The position numbers were made by a program, and so were the translations under genes. The notes beneath the pieces were generated by a model that made no database searches, was not told the origin of the DNA, and worked only from the letters and a program-made list of their open reading frames with translations. From Rikenellaceae bacterium (GTDB lineage: Bacteria > Bacteroidota > Bacteroidia > Bacteroidales > UBA932), in contig JAAZIW010000037.1 in assembly GCA_012800665.1 (NCBI GenBank), positions 1 through 31,803 of the forward strand: 31,803 nt of DNA, given 5' to 3'. The stretch's first letter is position 1, and the number at the start of each line of letters is the position of its first letter. Of this stretch, positions 1-7,302 are shown piece by piece.

Positions 1-37
1 ATTTCTGGCCGCCCTAAATCAATATATTACCCAATTA

Positions 38-1123
38 TTAGCTTGCTGGAACAATTGTTCCGGTTATGTTTTTAACGTTTGTCGCGTCAATTGTGATAGT
101 GTAATCACCTTCTTCGGCAACTTTATATACCACCTTGTCGGCATCGCTTTTTCCGTAAACAATTGATTTACCGTCTTCGCTGAACATCAAGCAAGGCCAC
201 CATACATTTGACTGCTTCTGGAGAGGGAAACGGAATTCATCAACTGTAAGATGACCGGTCCATGTAAAGATAGTTCCATTCTTTGTAAAAGCCTCCATTG
301 CATCAAGATTCCAGCCGGTAGAAGTAGCTCCGCCAAGAATGTAAAGTTCATTTACAACGATTTCCTGCACGTCTGCATCAATGAACTCAACATTCATTGT
401 AATAGCATTGATATCCTTAGCATTTACGGTAATGGTATACTTGCCTTCGGTTGCAACTTTAAATTTCTTATCAATACCCTCACCGTCTGCAGGAGCATAT
501 ACGGGCTTATGTTCGAAAGGATCTGAAGATGAGTTCACAATAGCAGGCCAGAAATTCTTAGAGCAGAGGAATTTGAATTCAGCATTTTGGAAAAGATGTC
601 CCGTCCATGTGAAAACACCATTACTGTTCTCAAAAGCAACAGTGTTGTCAATGCTCCATCCGTAAGGAGTAGCTTCACCAATAGGATAAAGCTCAGTGAT
701 TACGATGCTAGGATCAACTGCAAGAATTCGTGTAGCTACTGTTACAATATTTGATATTACAGCGTCCTTGCCTTCTGCTGTGCAACGTACGCGCGCAGCC
801 ATATTAAAAGAATCATCGGCTCCAATCTCTTTTGCGATGTTTGCAAGTTCAGCTCCGGTGAAAGAGATCTTTGTGCCAGGTACTGAAATAGAAGTGCCGC
901 TTGCGAATGTCGCATCTTTGGAAGTTGTAATCTGAACACTGTAGGAAGCATCCTTTCCAGCAGATGTCCAGCTAAGGTTAAGAATTGCATCTGTTCCATG
1001 CATATAAGCATTAACAGAAGTAACATCAGCCGAAAGTACCGGAATAGTTAGTACTTGGGGCTCTTTTTTGCATGCGCTCAATACTATTGCAGCGATGCTC
1101 ATGAATGTGAAAATTTTTTTCAT
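38..1123 (-). CDS. SusE/SusF-like outer-membrane glycan-binding lipoprotein (361 aa)
   Basis: Predicted surface lipoprotein that binds glycan for the neighbouring SusC/SusD importer. A signal peptide ends in the lipobox LSAC, so Cys18 would carry the lipid. An N-terminal SusE-type fold (about residues 25-135) is followed by two related beta-rich modules, roughly 140-245 and 250-361. Each opens with an ELYxxGxAT..GW pattern and contains a FTWTGHL stretch, as in the starch-binding modules of SusE and SusF. It is the last gene of the operon inside the window, 32 bases after the CotH-like gene. The ATG is followed at once by the signal peptide, which supports this start. It is shorter than the 499-residue SusE-like protein of the same operon and has one module fewer. 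The ligand is inferred from context (alpha-glucan), not shown by the sequence. Confidence 0.85.
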   Translation of the reverse strand: MKKIFTFMSIAAIVLSACKKEPQVLTIPVLSADVTSVNAYMHGTDAILNLSWTSAGKDASYSVQITTSKDATFASGTSISVPGTKISFTGAELANIAKEIGADDSFNMAARVRCTAEGKDAVISNIVTVATRILAVDPSIVITELYPIGEATPYGWSIDNTVAFENSNGVFTWTGHLFQNAEFKFLCSKNFWPAIVNSSSDPFEHKPVYAPADGEGIDKKFKVATEGKYTITVNAKDINAITMNVEFIDADVQEIVVNELYILGGATSTGWNLDAMEAFTKNGTIFTWTGHLTVDEFRFPLQKQSNVWWPCLMFSEDGKSIVYGKSDADKVVYKVAEEGDYTITIDATNVKNITGTIVPAS

Positions 1124-1155
1124 TTGATAATGGCTTATAAATGATTAATAATTGT

Positions 1156-2511
1156 TTATTGCTTGGAAATCCATTCTGCAATGGATTCAGTTTTTACTTT
1201 GAACCAATTATTTTTCCCATAGGACAAAATCCTATACTCGGGATGATTGCCCCAAGACGCAGGTCTATCCTTAATTTCCATATCTTCTCCTGTATCGTTT
1301 GGGACATATGGCTGAATAAGGTTGATCCATGAATTTATTCGTGTTTGACTGGCTTTCCAGCCGAACAATGGTCCTTGCAGATCTGTGAAATCTTTGAGAT
1401 ATTCGGTGTAAACAGCCTTGTATTCAGGAACTTGCAATATTCTTTTTATCAAAGGACATTGATCCATCCCCCAATTATAGGGGTCGTGACGGCCGGAATC
1501 TGTTTGAACACCACAATTATGACTGGTTCCAAGAGTATTGTCCAAATCATATGGAATCATAAAAAACTTATATGACGATTTATCTCTCGAGTTAAAAAAT
1601 ATGTAATAGTTATTCATGTCATTCCAGTAATCATCCCAATGTCCAACGGCCACCAACATAGCATATGTTTTTAAGAGGAAATCGACATCACATACACTTG
1701 AAATCCATGAAGGGAACTTTGCATCAGGAAGAGTATTAAGCTTTGTAATGAAGTCTCTAATCTGTTCTTTTGCTTTATCGAAATGTTTCTTTCCGGTCTT
1801 TAACTCATATGCCCTTTCATTCGAGCTATTATCGTCTACCTTAAATAGGTCATCATTCAAGTCCTTGAGGTTTGACCCCCATTGGCATTTCCATAAAAAT
1901 CCCTTATCCGATTTAAAGAAATCCTTTCGATCTTCCAAGTATTGGTCTCCTATGTGCTCAATCATCAGATAAACACCGAAATAAGCAGGATGTTTATCTC
2001 CTTCCACATTGATATACAGACGACAATATGAACTTTTAGTGCCAGTCCATATACCATACCTTTCGGCTAAATCCCAACAATAATGCTCTCTAACGTATGT
2101 AGGATCTTCATGTGCGTATTTCAAGATTATTTTGCCGTTGTCTGAACGTAGCATGAAATGACAATGTTGCCATTTGGTTGAACCGGAAAGATGTTTTTGC
2201 CCGCTATTTCCGGCTTCCGGTCTGCGTCTTGATGTTTGACCTCTCAATCTTAAACCTGCTTCAGAAGTATTGAAAACATCATTATCTCGTGTTACCGAGA
2301 CTTCACACTTGACATATTCCTTTGTCATATGATCGGCATCATACAAGCTTAATAATTTATTCCACTCGTCAAGACTAACGGAAACCGTTATTTCGGGAAG
2401 AATAGAATCATCAAACATCCCACGTTCTTCCTTATTGTCTTCGTTTATGTTAGACTTTTGACAAGAAAAGAGGGCTGCAATCAGCACAAGAATTTCTATT
2501 AAACGTTTCAT
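1156..2511 (-). CDS. CotH kinase-family lipoprotein (451 aa)
   Basis: Member of the CotH family, atypical secreted kinases first known from spore coats. The protein begins with a lipoprotein signal (lipobox LFSC, Cys17). Family features are visible: an N-terminal beta region with RLRGQTSRR (about 88-96), a conserved GHWDDYW..NNYY stretch (about 290-303) and the motif IPYDLDNTLG (about 319-328), whose Asp322 and Asp324 match the family's metal and catalytic acidic motif. The start codon shares one base with the GH66 stop (TAATG), so translation is probably coupled. Its position inside an alpha-glucan PUL suggests work at the cell envelope on glycan or on a surface protein. Whether it phosphorylates anything is unknown, since ATP is scarce outside the cytoplasm; a purely binding role is possible. 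Confidence 0.85.
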   Translation of the reverse strand: MKRLIEILVLIAALFSCQKSNINEDNKEERGMFDDSILPEITVSVSLDEWNKLLSLYDADHMTKEYVKCEVSVTRDNDVFNTSEAGLRLRGQTSRRRPEAGNSGQKHLSGSTKWQHCHFMLRSDNGKIILKYAHEDPTYVREHYCWDLAERYGIWTGTKSSYCRLYINVEGDKHPAYFGVYLMIEHIGDQYLEDRKDFFKSDKGFLWKCQWGSNLKDLNDDLFKVDDNSSNERAYELKTGKKHFDKAKEQIRDFITKLNTLPDAKFPSWISSVCDVDFLLKTYAMLVAVGHWDDYWNDMNNYYIFFNSRDKSSYKFFMIPYDLDNTLGTSHNCGVQTDSGRHDPYNWGMDQCPLIKRILQVPEYKAVYTEYLKDFTDLQGPLFGWKASQTRINSWINLIQPYVPNDTGEDMEIKDRPASWGNHPEYRILSYGKNNWFKVKTESIAEWISKQ

Positions 2512-4259
2512 TATTCAATTACTATCATAGTCCAGTACTTAAGCGAAGGAACCATAATGCTGACCTTAATTCCACTACTTTTAAATGAGGCTTGTTTGGG
2601 AACACCACCATCTATGTCCGGAGATGCAATCCACACTTTGTTCACGTCTTTTGCGGTTCGTACAGAAATATCGAACTCTTTTATTTCATTTGGTTCTTTC
2701 TGTGTCCTTGAATCATCTCTCCAGTCCAAATGAACAGCATCTTTAAAATTAAGCAAATGAACTACAATTTTTCCATCCACCTTTCGCGTGAGAACATTGA
2801 CGCTACCTTTTATCGGACCAAACCCCGAAATAGAAACTTTGTCGGAAGAGACCGTAAGATTAACCGGTTCCACATTGTCTCGAAGAATATTCTCATATCC
2901 GGTTAGAAAATCATAGTATGAAACTAACGAGTTTTTAAGAGTTTCATCCATTTCTAAAGAAGCATCAGGAAAATACTCGTTTCCTAGCATATGCTCCCCT
3001 AATTCGATATGAGCTCCTCCCATTGCAAAAATGACTGCATCCGTTAAAAGCACCGCAGGAGTATTAAAGAATCCGCTCTGCTTATAGTTTACATAGCCGG
3101 CAATGACTGTATTTTTTTCCGGCGCTAAAGAACGGTTTTCCGAAAACACTTTGGCTAAGGCCGAAAACCTGGTATCCCATAATTCAACATAAAGGAAGTC
3201 AGAAGGTGCGGAAGCTATGTATTTCTGTCCGTTCAGAGAAACCGCATTAAAGGCCAATTTCTTGTCCGGAGAAACCTGTTTCATTTTCGAGATGAATGCA
3301 CCGAAGCCCTTCTCCACATCCACCTCTGCGCCGGAATAATCATATCTCACCCCTCTATACCCTAACTGGTCAATATGGAATCCATCGAAATCAAAGACTT
3401 TGTACACATCCTGAGCTTGGGCGCTGAAATAATTTAACCACTGCGCATTACCAGGATTCATTAAGTAAATATTACTTCGAAATGGCGCAGAGAGCGGGTG
3501 ATAGTCCCTATTATTATGTGAAGGATCTTTATAAATTGCCCATTCCCAACTAACCCCATCCTCAGATGCCCACTCCATCGCCCCATAACATAGGTCATAC
3601 CACATTGAAGCGATATTGAGCTCGTGCCCCTTTGCGATATAGCTTCGTATTGTCTCCAAAGAATTAATATCACCAATAATACTTGGCCAGTCAGAATCAG
3701 GCTTTGTCACAGATCCTGCAAGCGGATGATGATGGTCATACATCCAGTCGTAATACTGCAACGCATTAATATGATATTTCTTCAAATTTGTCAGCACAGC
3801 GTCTATCCTTCCTGAAGTAACCATCTCTCCAAACTTTGACAAAAAACCATACCGAGGAAACCGTGTCCAGTCGCTAGAGGCATCTACAGCCACAGCTCCG
3901 ACTGTACGTATTTGTCCATCAGCATTCTTTCCTATGACTTCAACATAATAACCTTTGAAATCATCATTGGGTAACGTCCAAGTCCAGTTGTCTTCTGATA
4001 GAGGGATAATATCCAAAAGTTCACCAAGATGCCAATACTTTATCGCCAGACCTTTTTGTGCCCTGTCTGCCTGAAAATACACTATGTCTCCAGGGTTGTA
4101 ACGAGCTTTGTCTGTAGTGATTGAAATGGAGCGTAAAAGCGTAGATTTTGGAAGCTTATCCTCAATATTATCGCTTACTTCCTCCACCTTGGTGCAGCAA
4201 GGTAGCAGCACCAAGGCAGAAAAAAATGATAAACCAACTAAAATGCTAGACAAATTCAT
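2511..4259 (-). CDS. GH66 family endo-dextranase-like lipoprotein (582 aa)
   Basis: GH66 holds endo-dextranases and cycloisomaltooligosaccharide glucanotransferases, which act on alpha-1,6-glucan. The signal peptide ends at a Cys pair (LLPCCTKVEEV); the acidic residues just after it fit a surface-exported Bacteroidetes lipoprotein. An N-terminal beta domain (about 40-130) precedes a (beta/alpha)8 barrel containing FDGFHIDQLG, with Asp297 as the probable nucleophile, and FLYVELWD, with Glu359 as the probable acid/base. Length fits a compact GH66 without the extra CBM35 insert of the transferases, so dextranase is more likely. A TTG codon lies one codon upstream, but the ATG at 4259 is preferred; it is 3 bases past the SusE-like stop codon. 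The 3' end overlaps the CotH start. It is likely the surface enzyme that produces the oligosaccharides imported by SusC/SusD. Confidence 0.88.
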   Translation of the reverse strand: MNLSSILVGLSFFSALVLLPCCTKVEEVSDNIEDKLPKSTLLRSISITTDKARYNPGDIVYFQADRAQKGLAIKYWHLGELLDIIPLSEDNWTWTLPNDDFKGYYVEVIGKNADGQIRTVGAVAVDASSDWTRFPRYGFLSKFGEMVTSGRIDAVLTNLKKYHINALQYYDWMYDHHHPLAGSVTKPDSDWPSIIGDINSLETIRSYIAKGHELNIASMWYDLCYGAMEWASEDGVSWEWAIYKDPSHNNRDYHPLSAPFRSNIYLMNPGNAQWLNYFSAQAQDVYKVFDFDGFHIDQLGYRGVRYDYSGAEVDVEKGFGAFISKMKQVSPDKKLAFNAVSLNGQKYIASAPSDFLYVELWDTRFSALAKVFSENRSLAPEKNTVIAGYVNYKQSGFFNTPAVLLTDAVIFAMGGAHIELGEHMLGNEYFPDASLEMDETLKNSLVSYYDFLTGYENILRDNVEPVNLTVSSDKVSISGFGPIKGSVNVLTRKVDGKIVVHLLNFKDAVHLDWRDDSRTQKEPNEIKEFDISVRTAKDVNKVWIASPDIDGGVPKQASFKSSGIKVSIMVPSLKYWTMIVIE

Positions 4260-4262
4260 CAA

Positions 4263-5762
4263 TTAATTCTTTTTAATGATGACCGTTTCTTTATTCTGAT
4301 CAAGAGTAATTGAATAACTGCCAGCCTCAGAGATAAGCCACTTCTGGTCAAGTTCCCTGATTCCCATTGCTCCAACAGCAGCGCTGGCCTTATCAATGAA
4401 GATAACAGGCTCTTCAACTCCTTCAGGTGCTTTATTACTTGCGCTTGCAAGATACCAAGCGCCAAACCAATCCAAATTCTTATCACAACTGAACTTGAGT
4501 TCTCCTTCTTTGAGGTTACCAGTCCATGTTTGAACATAATCGCTTGCTTTTGTCATCGGAAGAGCATCCTTAAGTTCCCAACCGACAGATGTTGCACTGC
4601 CAATCAGATAAAGAGTCTCATATGGAGTAAATTCTACAAAATACGCTTTCTCTTTGCCTTCTTTCGCAAAAAGATATATGTGATAAAGAGCGTTTTTTGT
4701 GAAATTCCAGTCATATCCGCTAGTCTGTGAAACAGCTGTTTCATCAAGACTCTGGTCGGCAGATGCCGCATAATAGAAATCTCCTGTGTTATCTTCCGAA
4801 ACAGAGAAATGAGCGCTACCTGCCTTCGTTGAAACGCCTGCAAGGAAAGCATAACTGCTACGGAACATCTTCACAGTCTTATCTACAGCAGAACCAATGA
4901 AATACATTGAAAAATATTTAGGTCCACCGGTCTTTGTGATAGTGATAGTAAGTTGCTCAATGTTGAGAACAATCTTATAATTAGCTTGTTCGGGAATCTC
5001 AAACTTATTGTCAGGAGTATCTATGTGAGGAAGAGATTCATCTGTTACAATATTTCCTTCAGAATCTTCCCAAAGGTGATCACGATAGTACAGTGTCGTC
5101 CCTTCATCATTTCCTCTGCCATAGCAAGGTATCCAATCTTTGGTACTTACAAGGAACTTAAGCTCTCCTTGGAACATTTCTCCACTCCATGTAAAACCAC
5201 CTTCTTCACCTTCAATAGGATCCATTGGAATAGCATCTTCAAGTGTCCATCCGGCAGTTGTTGCGCTTCCTATCATATAAAGAACAGTTACCTTAGGCTG
5301 AAAACATGAAAGCGAAATAGTGATGACATTTGATATCACATCATCAACCTCCTCGCTCATGATTGTTGCATATATGCAGATATCAATATCCGCATTATCT
5401 CCAACGTTATAGCCGAATTGCTCTTCGAGAATGGTGTTTAACTCGAGACCGGTGAAGTTATGCGAGGTAGCATTTGTCCCCAAATCAATTTCATATGCCG
5501 TCTCAAAATTGCCACCCTTATTATCCATAAGGATGGAATAATTTACCCGAGCACCTGTTTCCATATTGGTAGTGGTATTCCAAGTCAAACTGAGAACCTC
5601 GCTGTCTTGAGTTTCTTTTGACATTGAGGGAGAGGTAGTATTAGCTTTAAGCACAATAGGAGTGTTTTCAGCTTTCTTCTTGTCTCCATTGAGATTCTTG
5701 GTACAAGATAAGATTGCAAGCGCAAATACTGCGAAAATTGCAAGTGTTTTGATAATTTTCAT
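4263..5762 (-). CDS. SusE-like outer-membrane glycan-binding lipoprotein (499 aa)
   Basis: Surface glycan-binding lipoprotein directly downstream of SusD, the usual SusE position. The signal peptide ends in AILSC (Cys20). After an N-terminal SusE domain (about 40-155) come three tandem modules at roughly 158-277, 281-378 and 382-499. The first and third begin with LYMIGSAT..GW and LYLIGSAT..GW and carry Trp-rich segments (TWSGEMFQGELKF, TWTGNLKEGELKF) typical of the SusE/F carbohydrate-binding fold. The middle module, starting MYFIGSAVDK, lacks the GW and TWTG features and may not bind glycan. It lies 17 bases after SusD. The assignment rests on module pattern and gene order; specificity for dextran-type glucan is inferred from GH66 next door. 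Confidence 0.87.
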   Translation of the reverse strand: MKIIKTLAIFAVFALAILSCTKNLNGDKKKAENTPIVLKANTTSPSMSKETQDSEVLSLTWNTTTNMETGARVNYSILMDNKGGNFETAYEIDLGTNATSHNFTGLELNTILEEQFGYNVGDNADIDICIYATIMSEEVDDVISNVITISLSCFQPKVTVLYMIGSATTAGWTLEDAIPMDPIEGEEGGFTWSGEMFQGELKFLVSTKDWIPCYGRGNDEGTTLYYRDHLWEDSEGNIVTDESLPHIDTPDNKFEIPEQANYKIVLNIEQLTITITKTGGPKYFSMYFIGSAVDKTVKMFRSSYAFLAGVSTKAGSAHFSVSEDNTGDFYYAASADQSLDETAVSQTSGYDWNFTKNALYHIYLFAKEGKEKAYFVEFTPYETLYLIGSATSVGWELKDALPMTKASDYVQTWTGNLKEGELKFSCDKNLDWFGAWYLASASNKAPEGVEEPVIFIDKASAAVGAMGIRELDQKWLISEAGSYSITLDQNKETVIIKKN

Positions 5763-5779
5763 ATTAATTAAATTAATTG

Positions 5780-7288
5780 TTAATATCCTGGATTCTGAAC
5801 AAAAAGAGGGTTAGAGTCAATTTCAACCTGTGGAACAGGGTATAGAAGCCTCTCTTTGGTAACATTGTTTTTGCCAATAGATTTTAAGAAACTCACAGCA
5901 TAATCTCCTCCGTCAATCCTAATCAAGTCAAACCACCTATGTCCTTCAAACGCAAGCTCCATCCTTCGCTCATGAATTATTTTCTCCTTCATCTCCGAAT
6001 AGTCAGTCAATTCACATGCAGGAAGTCCGGCGCGACTGCGCACCTTGTTCAATGGAATTTGTGCTTCTTCAGTTTTTCTCAATTCGTTGAGAGCTTCTGC
6101 TTTCATAAGAAGGACATCGGCAAAACGGTACACGACAATATTAGCTGGACAATTAGATACCTTATCACATAATGAGATAGGAACACACCACTTTCGAACG
6201 TTGTGACCGGTCGTAGACCAATTTGGGTCATACTCAATATCTCCAAAGTCGGGACAACCTTCATAAAAGATGGTCACATCCTTTCTGAGATCTCCAGGCT
6301 CATACTGGCTTACGAACTCTTTAGATACATGCTGCCAACCATAACCACCACCGCCGACCATGTTTGAATTACGAGGAGCCATGAAACAATTGAGCCACTG
6401 AGATTGGTTGTCGTTATCACTAAGCCAGTTTGTACATGCGGCGGGGTCTCCGGTATATTGAATTTCGAACAGTGATTCGGGACCATTCTGATTTAGTACT
6501 CCGGTTTCAGGATTATACCAGTTATCCGCATAAGCCATCTTACTCAAATCATAGCCCTGGTTCTCAATATTCTGACATAAATCAACCACTTTGTCATAAT
6601 TATTGCCTAATGTGAGGTATACTTTTGCAAGCATACATTCTGCTGCTTCTTTACATGCTCTTCCAACTTCAGTCGAACTATACTGAGCCTTATATGGTAA
6701 ACCTTCTATTGCAGCCTGGCAGTCCTCAATAATAGTCTGATATACTTTCTCTTTTGGAGTGCGGGCAATATTCAATTCATCGCCAGCAAATATCGGTTCT
6801 GTTCGAAGAGGAATATCTCCAAAAAAGCGAACCAGAATAAAATGATAATGAGCTCTTAAAAAATGACACTCTGCCATGAGTCTAAGCTTCAACGCTTCAT
6901 CAATATTTGTTTTTTTCAATTCACTCAGTGCAAGATTGGAACGAAGGATACCGGGAGTGCTTCTCCAAATATCCGTTGCGGCAGCATTAGAAGGATCCGC
7001 GGTAAAGTTAGAAAGTTGAACTGTTTCAATACCATCTGTTCCGCCGCCGGCGCCAACAACACTCTCTCCGGCAACAACATCGGTAGACCATATTCTCATA
7101 TTATAAAGCTTTGGCCATTGAAGCGGTTGATATGCGGCATTTACCAACGAAACAGCATCTTTTTCAGATAGAGTTGAGCTGGTGCCGATTGAGTCATATG
7201 GTACTTTATCAAGAAAGTCATTGCAACCACATACAAACAGCAGTGCTGAAACCAAAATTAATATATGCTTAATATGCTTATGCTTCAT
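5780..7288 (-). CDS. susD: SusD-like RagB family nutrient-uptake lipoprotein (502 aa)
   Basis: Outer-membrane lipoprotein that closes over the extracellular face of the partner SusC channel and helps capture oligosaccharide. The N-terminus is a lipoprotein signal followed by CNDFLDKVPYDS, a classic SusD start (Cys22 is the likely lipid site). The TPR-like helical fold is indicated by LRAHYHFILVRFFGDIPL in the first half. The C-terminal family signature RRMELAFEGHRWFDLIR sits at about 441-457, near the usual place before the tail. Length is normal for the family. It starts 14 bases after the SusC stop, as SusC/SusD pairs commonly do. The gene symbol denotes family membership; the substrate is inferred from the operon (alpha-glucan). 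Confidence 0.95.
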   Translation of the reverse strand: MKHKHIKHILILVSALLFVCGCNDFLDKVPYDSIGTSSTLSEKDAVSLVNAAYQPLQWPKLYNMRIWSTDVVAGESVVGAGGGTDGIETVQLSNFTADPSNAAATDIWRSTPGILRSNLALSELKKTNIDEALKLRLMAECHFLRAHYHFILVRFFGDIPLRTEPIFAGDELNIARTPKEKVYQTIIEDCQAAIEGLPYKAQYSSTEVGRACKEAAECMLAKVYLTLGNNYDKVVDLCQNIENQGYDLSKMAYADNWYNPETGVLNQNGPESLFEIQYTGDPAACTNWLSDNDNQSQWLNCFMAPRNSNMVGGGGYGWQHVSKEFVSQYEPGDLRKDVTIFYEGCPDFGDIEYDPNWSTTGHNVRKWCVPISLCDKVSNCPANIVVYRFADVLLMKAEALNELRKTEEAQIPLNKVRSRAGLPACELTDYSEMKEKIIHERRMELAFEGHRWFDLIRIDGGDYAVSFLKSIGKNNVTKERLLYPVPQVEIDSNPLFVQNPGY

Positions 7289-7302
7289 AATTGAATCCTC
7301 CT

